Position numbers and translations under genes: made by a program. Positions 9,364 to 18,500 of a stretch of DNA of 64,000 bases are shown here, in pieces; within the stretch, counting starts at the first letter, position 1, and each line of letters begins with the position of its first letter. Below the pieces are notes generated by a model. That model saw only the letters and a program-made list of their open reading frames with translations, had not been told where the DNA came from and ran no database searches. The stretch lies in contig CAYSVH010000005.1 in NCBI GenBank assembly GCA_964434425.1, forward strand, positions 62,001 through 126,000, given 5' to 3'. The DNA is from CALMEC01 sp964434425 (GTDB lineage Bacteria; Actinomycetota; Thermoleophilia; Miltoncostaeales; Miltoncostaeaceae).

Positions 9364-11006
9364 TACCAGCGTCCGCTTCGCAGCACGCCCACCATCACGA
9401 TCATCGCGAGTACCGAGCCGACGCCCATGCCGATGGCGGCCAGGATGTTGACCCCGAGGACATCGGGACCGGCGTTGCCGAACGCGCCCATGATCGCGGA
9501 ACCGAGGAAGATGGAGGCCGCCAGGATGGCCATCGCGAAGCGATTGCTGGCGCCCAGGGCCCGCTCGGTCGACTCGGTGAAGCCCTCCTGCTGGATGGCG
9601 ATCTTGAGCTCCCCCTCACGCAGCTCGTCCATGAGGTCGTGCACCTGGAACGGAAGCTCCAAAAGCGCGTCGCGATAGCGGTCACCCCGGTTGCGCAGAC
9701 GCCCGACGAGCACGTCGGGGCGATACTTGTTCATCACGAGGCGCCGGGCATGAGGACGCGCTGTCTCGAAGACGTTGTAGTCCGGAGCGATGTCCATGGC
9801 GACCCCCGCCAGCGTGGCGAGCGTCTTGTCGAGGACCACCCAGCGGGACGGCAACCGGATGCCCAGCTGGTACACCGTCTGCAGCACGTCACGAAGAAGT
9901 TCGCGGACGTCGAGGTCCTCGAGGGTGACCCCCCAGTAGCGCTGCATGATCACACCGAGCTGCTCACGCAGCTCGTCCTCCCGCTCGATCGGGTAGCGCA
10001 GACCGAGGTCGCGGAGCCGACGCGGGAGACGGTCGATGCGGTTCTCGACCATGTCGATGAAGAGGTGCACGGCCGCCTGGCGGTCCTCGACGGAGAGCTG
10101 TCCCACCATGCCGAAGTCGACCAGGCCGATGCGGTCGGGGCCCTGCACCACGATGTTGGCCGGATGCGGGTCGCCGTGGAAGACGCCGTGGTCGAACACC
10201 ATGGTCATCCAGGTCTCGCTGATGCGCGCGGCGAGGGTGCGCCGGTCCTCCGCCGACCATGAGTCGATGTCGATATGGTTCAGCGTCTCGCCGGTAATCT
10301 TCTCCATGACGAGAACCCGGGTGGACGTGGCCTCCCAGATGACCTCGGGGATGACGACCGTCTCGTCGTTCTCGAAGCCGCGTCGTGCCGCCTGGATGTT
10401 GCGCGCCTCGATGCGGTAGTCGAGCTCCTGCCGGATGGCCCGTCGGAACTCGGCCACGACGGCGACGGTATCGACGAACTGCAGTCGCCTGACCCGCGAC
10501 TTCGCCACCCGGGCGATGTGCTCGAGGAGCGCCAGGTCGGCGTTGATCGTCTCGGCCGCATCCGGCCGCTGGATCTTGACCACGACCTCACGGCCGTCCA
10601 GGAGCGTCGCCGCGTGGACCTGGCCGATGCTGGCCGCAGCGAGGGGTTCGTCGGTGAACGACGCGAAGTGCGATTCGATGGGACCGATGTCCGTCTCGAC
10701 GACGCCCTTCGCGACCTTCGAGTCGAAGGGTTCCACGCGGTCCTGCAGACGGCGCAGCTCGAACACCACGTCCGGGGGCAGGAGGTCCGGGCGCGTGGAG
10801 AGCATCTGTCCGAACTTGACGAACGTGGGGCCGAGTTCGTCGAACATCGATGCGAGACGCTCTCCCCGGCTGCCGTGCGGAGGCGTCTCATCGACACGGC
10901 GACGTGCGCTACGGCTGTGAAGGAGAAAACCGAAACCGTTGCGTGCCGCAATCTCCGAGATCTGGCGCACACGCGCGATCGTCTGACGTCGTTCCCCGTA
11001 TCCCAT
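9363..11006 (-). CDS. ubiB: UbiB/ABC1/AarF family atypical kinase
   Basis: A 547-residue atypical protein-kinase-like ATPase linked in other bacteria to ubiquinone or isoprenoid-lipid metabolism. The family-specific KxGQ block is present as FVKFGQMLSTRPDLLP (residues about 62-77). It is followed by the Ala-rich loop AAASIGQVH (about 125), the ATP-binding lysine in VVVKIQRP, and the catalytic-type FHGDPHPANI and LVDFGMVG. Two hydrophobic helices close the C-terminus (FAMAILAASIFLGSAI and LAAIGMGVGSVLAMIVMV). The ATG at 11006 follows a TAGCCT hexamer by 9 nt and looks like the first gene of the ubiB-recJ-relA unit. Its substrate in a menaquinone-type organism is unknown. Confidence 0.9.
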   Translation of the reverse strand: MGYGERRQTIARVRQISEIAARNGFGFLLHSRSARRRVDETPPHGSRGERLASMFDELGPTFVKFGQMLSTRPDLLPPDVVFELRRLQDRVEPFDSKVAKGVVETDIGPIESHFASFTDEPLAAASIGQVHAATLLDGREVVVKIQRPDAAETINADLALLEHIARVAKSRVRRLQFVDTVAVVAEFRRAIRQELDYRIEARNIQAARRGFENDETVVIPEVIWEATSTRVLVMEKITGETLNHIDIDSWSAEDRRTLAARISETWMTMVFDHGVFHGDPHPANIVVQGPDRIGLVDFGMVGQLSVEDRQAAVHLFIDMVENRIDRLPRRLRDLGLRYPIEREDELREQLGVIMQRYWGVTLEDLDVRELLRDVLQTVYQLGIRLPSRWVVLDKTLATLAGVAMDIAPDYNVFETARPHARRLVMNKYRPDVLVGRLRNRGDRYRDALLELPFQVHDLMDELREGELKIAIQQEGFTESTERALGASNRFAMAILAASIFLGSAIMGAFGNAGPDVLGVNILAAIGMGVGSVLAMIVMVGVLRSGRW

Positions 11007-11077
11007 GTGGGGACGAGGCTAGCAAGCACCGCCGGGGTCGGAACGCCGCCGCGAGGGCTCCGATTCACGACGTGGCG

Positions 11078-11108
11078 ACGGGTGGAGGGACGTTGTCCCT
11101 CCACCCGT
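11078..11108. terminator. Perfect 14-bp hairpin with 3-nt loop
   Basis: Arms 11078-11091 and 11095-11108 are exact inverted repeats. It lies 14 bp past the stop of the gene ending at 11123 (minus strand) and before ubiB, and so separates the two transcripts. There is no T-tract. Confidence 0.65.
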
Positions 11109-11122
11109 GCACGCGGGTGCGG

Positions 11123-13339
11123 TCAGTGGATCTCGTAGGTGCCGCTGGCGGCGAAGGAGCCCTCCTGCGACGCGCGCAGGCGAAGGCTGAAACCGTCTAC
11201 GGTGGGAGCGAACCCGGGGTCCATGACGACCTCGAGGTCCGTCGCGTCGCAGTTGACGTGGCCCTCGATGATCAGGACGAGGGTTCCGGGAGAGACCGGA
11301 CCGGTGACCGGCCCCAGGAGCCAGCGCGTGGGAGGTGGCACCACCTCGGAGCGGTACGTGACCCCGCTGACGGTCTCCTGTCCAGGGTGCAGCGCGTGCC
11401 CGCCGAGCGCGAACCGTCCACGACGAAGACCGCGATCGCCCTCGGTGGTGGCGGAGCCGGGTGACGGCACCGGGCGCGACGGTGCGACGGCCCGGGGTAC
11501 GGCGGGACGTGGCGCGGGACCCGATGACGGTCGAAGGCGGGCCCACCGCTGAACCGGGCTGAGCGTCTCGGCCGGCTTCACCGGAGCCGGCGTCATCCCC
11601 GCCCAGCTCTGCCGCGGACCCGAGGCGTGCACGAAGGGCTGCACAGGTGTCGCGGTGTCGCCGGCGGGTGCGGCGGCCGGCGTCCCTGGTGCGGCGTACG
11701 TGATCCACTGCTCGCCCGGCGTCGCGGTCGGCTCGGGGTGAGGCGCGTCGTCGACATCCGCGTTCACGACCGGTTCCGCCTGCCGCTGGTCGGTGGGCGT
11801 CGCCGGTTCGGACGGGTCGGCGGGTGCGGCGGCGACATGCTCGTCCCCACCGGCATCGTTGAACCCGGCCTCGTCGGAGCGGATACGACCGCCGCCCGCC
11901 GAGAGGTGGTGCAGCGTCTCGAGGGCCGGACGACGCGTGGGAAGGTCCTCGATCCCGTCGTCGACGGAGTCGTCCTGTCCCGTTGCCACCGGCGGCTCGG
12001 GCGCGGTGTCATGACCGTTCATCGTGAAGGCTCCGGTGCCGGCAGCGGCCGTCGGCCACGGCTCCTCGCCGGACAGGGCGGCGAGAACGGCGTCCGGATC
12101 GAAGCCGCCGACTCCGTCGACGGGAATGGCGGACACGGGTGGTATCTCAACCGGGTGGGAGTGGGTGACATCCGTCTCGTCGACCGGCTGCCATCCGGTC
12201 TCGGTGATCTCCGCCTCGGGCGGTGTGGGCGAGAACGCCTCCGGTGCGGCACCCGAGTCGTACGCCGGATCGATGCCGATGCCGGTCGCCTCGCTCACCA
12301 GCTGGTCGACGGACGTGAACTCGCTGTCATCGGCGCTCCAGTCGTCGGCCGGTGCGTACATGTCCGAAGGGGCCTCGGACATGTCGCCGCCGGCATCCGT
12401 GTCGAACGTCTCGAACGACGACCACTCCTGCGCCTCGGGCTGCGCCCAGCCTCCGTCGGCAGCTCCGGCCGCCACGGTCTCGTCCCAGTCTCCGTCGGAC
12501 GGATTCCCGTCGGACCCGTCGTCCGACGACCACTCCCCCTCGGGCTGCGCCCACTCCGGATACGCGGGCCGCGCCGAGGCATCGTCGCTCGGCGTCCATT
12601 CCGAATCCGCCGGAACCCACTCCGCGTCGTCGGGCTGCGCCCACTCCGGTTGCGCCGATGGAATCGCCGGCTCGTCGTCCGGCGTCCAGATCGGATCCGG
12701 CTGCGCCCACTCCGTGGTCTGCCCCGTCGGGTCGACCTCGTCGCCGCCGGGCATCGGGGGATCAAGCGGCTGCTCCGTCGGCCAGGCCATGGCCGCGGCG
12801 TCCGGCTCGCCGCCCACGGCCGCGGGATCGAAGACATCGGAACCCGGAACGGGCTCGGTCGGCAGCACGGCGGTGTCGTCATCGGCGAACGGAGGGTCGA
12901 ACATGTCGGCTCGGGCCTCACCCGGCAGGGGCCACCCGGGTGGCATCTCGGCCGCGTCATCCGCAGGCACCAGGGCGGGCGTCTCCTGCTCGAGGGACGC
13001 GACGGGAACGACCGGAAGGGCGGCCGACGGAGCGGCGACGGACTCGGACGGGGCCACGGGATCCTCACCGGCGCCCCCGCGGCGTCGACGCTTGGATGAG
13101 CGTCCACCGCCGTCGTCCGTGCCTCTCCGGGATCGCTTCGTCCTGGCGGGCTTCTCGGCCTTGGCCTTCTTCGCCTTCTCGGCCTTCTTCGGCTTGTCGG
13201 CCTTCGCCTTCTCGGTGGAGGAGGATCCGGCCGCCGCGGCCGCCTGCCGGCGTCTGACGACCACCAGCAGCAGCAGGAGTATCACGATTCCGCCCAGGCC
13301 GAGGCGCTGAATCGTGGTGAGTTCGCTGAGGAACGACAT
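11123..13339 (-). CDS. Large acidic, repeat-rich single-pass membrane protein with unrecognised C-terminal domain
   Basis: A protein of 738 residues of unknown function. After a short N-terminus there is one membrane helix (IVILLLLLVVV, residues about 18-28). A Lys/Ala-rich basic stretch follows (KAKADKPKKAEKAKKAKAEK). About 480 residues of acidic, low-complexity sequence then carry recurring PEWAQP / EWTPSDD / DEW units, with Trp spaced regularly. The last 85 residues (from about FALGGHALHPGQETVSG to YEIH) are compact and resemble the C-terminus of the neighbouring gene 13495-14730: both contain GxT-IxYxS, GFAP-DGF and F-A-GTY. The ATG at 13339 is chosen because the membrane helix follows directly. 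The likely topology is cytoplasmic basic/acidic tail and C-domain, but the orientation is uncertain. It lies between secDF and ubiB. Confidence 0.7.
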   Translation of the reverse strand: MSFLSELTTIQRLGLGGIVILLLLLVVVRRRQAAAAAGSSSTEKAKADKPKKAEKAKKAKAEKPARTKRSRRGTDDGGGRSSKRRRRGGAGEDPVAPSESVAAPSAALPVVPVASLEQETPALVPADDAAEMPPGWPLPGEARADMFDPPFADDDTAVLPTEPVPGSDVFDPAAVGGEPDAAAMAWPTEQPLDPPMPGGDEVDPTGQTTEWAQPDPIWTPDDEPAIPSAQPEWAQPDDAEWVPADSEWTPSDDASARPAYPEWAQPEGEWSSDDGSDGNPSDGDWDETVAAGAADGGWAQPEAQEWSSFETFDTDAGGDMSEAPSDMYAPADDWSADDSEFTSVDQLVSEATGIGIDPAYDSGAAPEAFSPTPPEAEITETGWQPVDETDVTHSHPVEIPPVSAIPVDGVGGFDPDAVLAALSGEEPWPTAAAGTGAFTMNGHDTAPEPPVATGQDDSVDDGIEDLPTRRPALETLHHLSAGGGRIRSDEAGFNDAGGDEHVAAAPADPSEPATPTDQRQAEPVVNADVDDAPHPEPTATPGEQWITYAAPGTPAAAPAGDTATPVQPFVHASGPRQSWAGMTPAPVKPAETLSPVQRWARLRPSSGPAPRPAVPRAVAPSRPVPSPGSATTEGDRGLRRGRFALGGHALHPGQETVSGVTYRSEVVPPPTRWLLGPVTGPVSPGTLVLIIEGHVNCDATDLEVVMDPGFAPTVDGFSLRLRASQEGSFAASGTYEIH

Positions 13340-13471
13340 CGCGTCAATCACTCCCGTGTCGTGCGACCGCCGTTGAGGAGGCATGGCTGGCGGCGCTTAG
13401 TAGGCCATATCGGCTCGTGGTCCCGGGACCTTGAGACGAATCGGTCGCCGGGCTTCTCCGAGTAGACGGCA

Positions 13472-13496
13472 CGGAATGCATCGGGATCGTGGAATC
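13472..13496. repeat. Half-palindrome related to the dispersed repeat arm
   Basis: About 22 bp here (CGGGATCGTGGAATCACCC and the next bases) match one arm and loop of the perfect palindrome at 46215-46250. The TGA stop of the upstream gene lies inside the motif. Only one arm is well preserved. Confidence 0.5.
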
Positions 13497-14730
13497 ACCC
13501 ATCGGCCGTCGAGGCCCGTACGAGGTAGGTGCCGCGCGCCGCGAACATTCCGGCCTCGGCCGACAGGAGCTCGAGGACGAACCCGTCGCCGTTCGGCGCG
13601 AAGCCACTCTCGTCCATCACGCACAGCCCTCCGGGTGCCACGTTGGCGATGCTGTCGACCACGAGTTCGATGCATGATGCCGGCACGGCGCTGTCGAGAG
13701 GGTGCGAGTAGGTGATGGCGGTGACCGTCCCCTGACCGGGCCCGTACGCGATCCCCGAGATCGAGAACTCACCGCTGGCCACGGTGCGCCGGACGGGGAA
13801 CGGCACCACACCGGCGGCTTCCCCGGAGACCGGGGCTACGTCGTCCGTCCGGCAATCGCGATGGGGTGTCGCGTATCGAGCGGCGTCGTCGAGCGGCAGG
13901 GGCGCCGGGCCCGCATCCGGCTCCGCACGCTCCGCTCCCCCCTCCTCCACGTACCGCGCCAGACGCCGCAGATGTCCGACGACCCCCGTCGACCGGGGAC
14001 GCATGAGTGGGACCTGCTCATCCTCCGGTGCGTGGGACGACGCACCGGAGACCCCCAAAGCGTCGGTGTCGGGCGCGAGGGTGTCCCGCTCGCCCTCCGC
14101 GCGGCTCGCCGGCTCGTCCGACCGGCGGAACCGGCGCCCGACCATCACCCCTTCGGGGCGGGGTGCACCGCCGATGGATCCGTCGGGATCGACGAGGGTA
14201 TGGGTGCGCGTCGACGAGGGCATGCGGGACACCGCCTCGTCCGCCCGGTCCGCGGTGAGCCGGACGGCCTCGTCATCACCCGGGACGGTGCCGAGCGCGT
14301 TCCCGGGCTCGCTCCGACGGCCCGGTGCGGCGTCGGACCCGCCCAGGGCCACGGCGGTCGGCTGAGGTGCGGCGTCGAGCGCGGCCATCGTGCCACGCGA
14401 CGTCGCGGTCCGGGATGAGGGCATCGTGTCGCCGGACGTGCGGCGACGGCTCGTGAAACGGGACGTCGGCGCCTCGTGCGTATCCACGTATGCCCGGCCG
14501 CCGCCGAACGCGGTGACGGCGGGCTCGTCGGACGCGGACGGTTCGGCGAACGGCGTCAGGAACACGCTGCCGGGGGTGTCCCCCGCCGTCGCATCGGTGA
14601 CGTCCGATTCGGATGCATCGTCGGCGGACCCGGTGGACGGCCTGCGCCGGAAGTCCCGGAGGACGGCGGCGTAGATCGCCGTGGCGGCGACCGCTGCGGA
14701 GAGGACGAGGCGAAGACGCATGCGCCTCAT
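13495..14730 (-). CDS. Membrane-anchored low-complexity protein sharing the C-terminal domain of its neighbour
   Basis: A protein of 411 residues of unknown function. It starts with a short basic stretch and one hydrophobic helix (LVLSAAVAATAIYAAVL, residues about 7-23). About 290 residues of disordered Ser/Thr/Arg/Asp-rich sequence follow. The last 90 residues (FSISGIAYGPGQGTVTAITY to GTYLVRAS) parallel the C-terminus of the protein encoded at 11123-13339. The ATG at 14730 has an AAGGCG ribosome-binding site 4 nt upstream; longer open reading extends into the repeat element at 14758 but would not be protein-like. The tandem arrangement suggests duplication of a membrane-anchored adaptor followed by rapid divergence of the linker. 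Confidence 0.65.
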   Translation of the reverse strand: MRRMRLRLVLSAAVAATAIYAAVLRDFRRRPSTGSADDASESDVTDATAGDTPGSVFLTPFAEPSASDEPAVTAFGGGRAYVDTHEAPTSRFTSRRRTSGDTMPSSRTATSRGTMAALDAAPQPTAVALGGSDAAPGRRSEPGNALGTVPGDDEAVRLTADRADEAVSRMPSSTRTHTLVDPDGSIGGAPRPEGVMVGRRFRRSDEPASRAEGERDTLAPDTDALGVSGASSHAPEDEQVPLMRPRSTGVVGHLRRLARYVEEGGAERAEPDAGPAPLPLDDAARYATPHRDCRTDDVAPVSGEAAGVVPFPVRRTVASGEFSISGIAYGPGQGTVTAITYSHPLDSAVPASCIELVVDSIANVAPGGLCVMDESGFAPNGDGFVLELLSAEAGMFAARGTYLVRASTADG

Positions 14731-14757
14731 TTCGCCTTTTCGGTGGCCACTCCTGTC

Positions 14758-14909
14758 AGATGATTGATTCCACGGTCTCGCGGCGTGGTGCACGTCCCCG
14801 GCGGCGCGGATGCGCCACCGGGCGACTCGAACAGGCGAACCGGCATGCCCTTCGGCGCCCACCGGCACCCCGCATCCACCGGTGACGCACCCCACATCCA
14901 CGACCCCGA
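14758..14909 (+). repeat. Dispersed palindromic repeat, copy A
   Basis: The left end is GATTGATTCCACGG, then CTCGCGGCGTGG, then CCCCGGCGGCGCGGATGCG and CACCGGGCG. After a spacer the complement side returns (CGCCCACCGG, CGCATCCACC), and the right end is GCACCCCACATCCACGA. The same ordered blocks occur in copies B (34042), C (43370, reverse), D (60824) and E (40305, reverse). It lies between secDF and the gene starting at 14730. Confidence 0.8.
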
Positions 14910-14911
14910 GC

Positions 14912-14959
14912 AATCAACCATCTCAGCTGGTTGATGCCACGGCCCAGTGGCATCAACCA
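14912..14959 (-). terminator. Two mutually exclusive hairpins after secDF
   Basis: Arms 14928-14940 and 14947-14959 form a perfect 13-bp stem with a 6-nt loop. The same left arm can instead pair over 8 bp with 14912-14919. It lies 28 bp past the secDF stop (minus strand), so it is a terminator candidate with an attenuator-like alternative. Confidence 0.55.
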
Positions 14960-14987
14960 TTCACGGCTCGATGACCCGACGCGCCTC

Positions 14988-17942
14988 CTACCGCCGGCGC
15001 TTCCTCTGGACGTTGCGGTGACGACGCTCACGCTCCGGCGGCGGTGGCGCCTTGGGTGAGTCGCCATCCGAGTCCGAGGACGCGGTGTCGGACGACTCGG
15101 GCGCGCCGTCGGTGTCGTCCGAGTCCTCCTGCGGCTCGGACCCCTCCGGTTCATCGCCGGACGGGGCCTCGTCGGCTGCGTCATCGACGGAGGGCTCGTC
15201 GGTCTTCGGTGCGACCGGCGCGTCCTCGCGACCCTCGTCTCCCAGCGGCCCGAGGCTCAGCGTGTCGGCTGCCGGGGTCTCCGCCCCCGCCATGGCCGCC
15301 TCGGCCCGCTTCAGCGCCGCGACATCGATGATGTCGGCGTCCACCTGTGCGGCACGGGCCGCGCGCTTGGCCTGACGGGCGGCCAGCTTGCGCTGGTCCG
15401 GTTCACGTTCCTTCCAGAGACCGGCGAGGGGTGCCGCGATGAACAGCGACGAGACACCACCGGTCAGGATTCCGACGAGGAGCGCGAACGAGAAGTCGTT
15501 CAGCGAGTCACCGCCGAAGAAGTACAGCGCCAGGACCGGGAGCAGGGTCGACAGCATCGCGATGATCGACCGCGTCAGGGTCTCGTGCACCGAGCGGTCG
15601 ACGATCTCACGGTACGGACGGCCGCGCATGAGCGGTTCGTTCTCACGTATGCGGTCGAACACGATGACGACGTCGTAGAGGGAGTAACCGAGGATGGTGA
15701 GGAACGCGGCCACCGATTCGCCGGTGACCTCCTTGCCCGCGATCGAGTAGACGGTTATCGAGAACCACACCACGTGCACCACGGTCACGAGGGCCGGCAG
15801 TGCCAGCTTGATCTCGAATCGCATGGTGAGGTATGCGGTGATCGCTAAGAACGAGAAGAAGATCGCCCACAGGGCGTTGCGCACGACGTCACGACCGAAG
15901 GTCGGTCCGACGTTCTCCGACAGAAGTCTCTCCGCCCCGGGGAACTGTTCCTCGAAGGCGATGCGCATCTCATCGCTCTGCTGGCTGGTGAGCTCGTCCG
16001 TGACGATCGTGAAGCCCTGCTGATTCTGGCTCTCGAAGCTCTGCACCTTGGCCTCGGGGTACCCGAGTCCGGCGACGAGCTGCCGGACGGCGTCCTCCGA
16101 CGGCTGTTCCTGCGTGAACGCGATCTGCTGTTTTGACCCGCCCGTGAAGTCCATGCCCAGCTCGAGACCGCGTGTGAACACGATGGCCAGGCCGAGGATG
16201 AGCGGGATGAACGAGATCCCGATCCAGAACTTCCAGCGCTCGACGACCTTCATGCGCCACGGGGGTTCCCGCGACTCGAGGCCGACCAGCTTCTCGTTCT
16301 TGAAGAGGCGCGACTCGACCAGGAGTCCGAGCGCCGCGGGCGTGGCGATGATCGCCGTGAAGAGCGCGAGCAGCACACCGATGAGGAGCATGAACGCGAA
16401 TCCACGCGGACCCGACGTCGACAGCAGGAAGATGAAGACGGCCGTGAGCAGGGTCACGATGTTTCCGTCCACGATGGCCGTGATACCTCGGCGATAACCG
16501 GAGAGCACGGATGTTCGCGCGGGTCTGCCCTGCCGTATCTCCTCGCGCACGCGTTCGAAGATGATGATGCTGGCGTCGGAGGCGACACCGATCGACAGGA
16601 TCACTCCCGCGATGCCCGGCAGCGTCAGGGCGACGGGTATCAGCTTCACGATCGCGAACAGGTAGATCCCGTAGATGACCAGGATCATCGTCGCGATCAC
16701 ACCGAGCAGGCGGTAGTAGGCGATGAGGCCGAGCACCACGAGCAGGACACCGATGGAGGCCGCGAGCAGACCCTGCCGCAGCGATTCCTCTCCGAGCGTG
16801 GCGCCCACGGTCGAGGTGCTCACCTGGTCCAGGCGGATGGGAATCGATCCCGAGGCGATCTGGTCGGCGAGCGTGCGCGCGGACCTCTCCGAGAACCCGC
16901 CGCCGCCGATCTCCGCGCTCTCGCTGTCGATGCCGTTGGGGTTGTCGACGAAGCTGACGTACGGACGCGAGATGACCACGCCGTCGAGGGCGAGCGCGAA
17001 GTGATGGAAGCGATCGGGGTCGGTCGGCGGCCGCGCCTCATTACGCGCGTCGTCGACCAGTTGCCGCGTCAGCTCGGCGAAGCGGTCGCGTCCGTCACCG
17101 GTGAACTGGATGGCCACCGCGGGGCGGTTGAGGCTGTCCATGCTCATGTTGGCGCCCCTGATGTCCTGTCCGGAGGCACCGGGGCGGTCGTAGAACAGCA
17201 TGCAGGGACCGTTGTCGACGCCGCACAGCGGCGCCTCCTCATGCGGTCCGTCGAAGGCGCTGGCGTCGGTCAGGATGACGAAACCGGCGGGCAGAACCTG
17301 CATGTCGAAGTTCGTCGGATTCGCCTGCCACTGCTGGAAGAGCACGGGATCGGCCGTCTCCATGCGCCGTTCCAGCGTGTCACGGGAGTTGAAGGGTCCA
17401 CCCTCCACGCCGGCCACCACGCGCCTCGGCTCACCGGCCCGGAACAGATAGTAGGAGGGCTGGGATCCCTGCGGCACATCCCCGGGCGGCTGGGACTTGG
17501 CGAACTGGATGAGTGCGTAGAGGTCCTGGGTGGGGTTCACGCCCTGGGGTGCGCCCTGCCCGCCCGGAGGCGGCTCGTATCCGACCAGTGATCGTTCGAA
17601 CGGGTATATCTGGAGCTGCGCGCTCTTCACCAGGTCGTTAACCACCGCGGCGTCCTCGATGCCCGGGAGCGCGACGCGGATCTTGTCCGATCCCTGCACC
17701 TGGATCTCGGGCTCGCTGACGCCGAGGCGGTTGACGCGGTTGTTGATCGTGTTGACGGCCCGCCGCAGCGAATCGGGGGTGACGTCGTCGTCGCCTCGCG
17801 GACTCGCCTTCAGGATGACCTCCGCGCCGCCCTGCAGATCGAGGCCGAGCACGGTGGGCTTCATCGCGATCACGACGAGGGACACTGCGGCGAGGCCCAG
17901 CACCACCAGCGCGTACAGCAGTGATCGTTTGCGGAGGGTCAT
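14988..17942 (-). CDS. secDF: Fused protein translocase subunit SecDF
   Basis: A 984-residue fusion of SecD and SecF, the RND-type membrane subunits that use the proton gradient to help Sec-dependent export. The SecD half begins with a membrane helix and LGLDLQGG, has a large periplasmic P1-like domain, and continues through a multi-helix block (GLLAASIGVLLVVLGLIAYYR to GLLVESRLF). The SecF half starts near residue 560 (RWKFWIGISFIPLI) with LGMDFTGGS, then five more helices. A charged, disordered tail of about 130 residues ends in an Arg-rich peptide (RERRHRNVQRKRRR), which might contact the ribosome (inference). Separate secD and secF are usual in actinobacteria, so the fusion is notable. 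A CGGAG ribosome-binding site precedes the ATG. yajC lies 164 bp upstream. Confidence 0.95.
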   Translation of the reverse strand: MTLRKRSLLYALVVLGLAAVSLVVIAMKPTVLGLDLQGGAEVILKASPRGDDDVTPDSLRRAVNTINNRVNRLGVSEPEIQVQGSDKIRVALPGIEDAAVVNDLVKSAQLQIYPFERSLVGYEPPPGGQGAPQGVNPTQDLYALIQFAKSQPPGDVPQGSQPSYYLFRAGEPRRVVAGVEGGPFNSRDTLERRMETADPVLFQQWQANPTNFDMQVLPAGFVILTDASAFDGPHEEAPLCGVDNGPCMLFYDRPGASGQDIRGANMSMDSLNRPAVAIQFTGDGRDRFAELTRQLVDDARNEARPPTDPDRFHHFALALDGVVISRPYVSFVDNPNGIDSESAEIGGGGFSERSARTLADQIASGSIPIRLDQVSTSTVGATLGEESLRQGLLAASIGVLLVVLGLIAYYRLLGVIATMILVIYGIYLFAIVKLIPVALTLPGIAGVILSIGVASDASIIIFERVREEIRQGRPARTSVLSGYRRGITAIVDGNIVTLLTAVFIFLLSTSGPRGFAFMLLIGVLLALFTAIIATPAALGLLVESRLFKNEKLVGLESREPPWRMKVVERWKFWIGISFIPLILGLAIVFTRGLELGMDFTGGSKQQIAFTQEQPSEDAVRQLVAGLGYPEAKVQSFESQNQQGFTIVTDELTSQQSDEMRIAFEEQFPGAERLLSENVGPTFGRDVVRNALWAIFFSFLAITAYLTMRFEIKLALPALVTVVHVVWFSITVYSIAGKEVTGESVAAFLTILGYSLYDVVIVFDRIRENEPLMRGRPYREIVDRSVHETLTRSIIAMLSTLLPVLALYFFGGDSLNDFSFALLVGILTGGVSSLFIAAPLAGLWKEREPDQRKLAARQAKRAARAAQVDADIIDVAALKRAEAAMAGAETPAADTLSLGPLGDEGREDAPVAPKTDEPSVDDAADEAPSGDEPEGSEPQEDSDDTDGAPESSDTASSDSDGDSPKAPPPPERERRHRNVQRKRRR

Positions 17943-18106
17943 TCGGTCGGTACTCCGGTCAGGCGACGGGAAACGGGGAGGCGGTCAGCCGTGGAGCCAC
18001 CGACGATCATGTATCGCGGCGCCGTGAGCGAGACGGATGCGACGCGTCGTGGGCGCGCGGATCCGTCTCGGAAGCTCATTCCGGCTGGGGATCGATCGAG
18101 CAGAGG

Positions 18107-18409
18107 CTAGGACGACATCACTGATGCATCTGTCGGCATCGTGGCCTCATCCTTTACCAACCCGCTCACCGACGCCATCGCCACGCGGATCTCGGTGTCC
18201 TCGGAGACCTCGAGGAGAAGCGTGCCGCCGTCCTCGAGCTCGGTCACGATCCCGTAGATCCCTGCCATCGTGACAACCTCGTCGCCCGGCTTGAGATTCG
18301 ACTGAAGGGTCTGCAGCTGTGCCGTGCGGCGCTTCTGCGGGCGGATCACCAAGAAGTACATGAACGCGATGATCATCACAAAGAGGATGATCGGTGAGGC
18401 TGCTTGCAT
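18107..18409 (-). CDS. yajC: Preprotein translocase subunit YajC
   Basis: A 100-residue single-pass membrane protein of the SecDF-YajC complex. The helix IILFVMIIAFMYFLVIRPQKRR near residues 7-28 contains the family's diagnostic FLVIRPQKRR end. It is followed by LKPGDEVVTMAGIYGIV, the conserved cytoplasmic beta motif. The ATG at 18409 is chosen because it places the helix at the N-terminus as in the family; longer open reading upstream is not protein-like. It is first in the yajC-secDF unit, divergent from the PAP2 gene. Confidence 0.95.
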   Translation of the reverse strand: MQAASPIILFVMIIAFMYFLVIRPQKRRTAQLQTLQSNLKPGDEVVTMAGIYGIVTELEDGGTLLLEVSEDTEIRVAMASVSGLVKDEATMPTDASVMSS

Positions 18410-18486
18410 GCGTGGAGGCCTTGTTCGTGGGATTCGGGCGACCTTCGACGTTAGCAGAAGGGTTCGGAGTATCCGCACGATCCTGC

Positions 18487-18492
18487 TACCGT
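18487..18492 (+). promoter_or_regulatory. Candidate -10 (TACCGT) for the PAP2 gene, leaderless
   Basis: TACCGT ends 8 nt before the GTG at 18501, and no ribosome-binding site precedes that GTG. This fits the leaderless pattern seen at several other genes here. Confidence 0.3.
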
Positions 18493-18500
18493 GGCCCGCC

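Noticed and set aside
11627..13099. Long plus-strand open frame opposite the acidic membrane protein
   Set aside because: Its translation is Arg/Gly/Val-rich with no domain, and the minus-strand frame has a membrane helix, repeats and a shared C-terminal domain. High GC creates long antisense frames.
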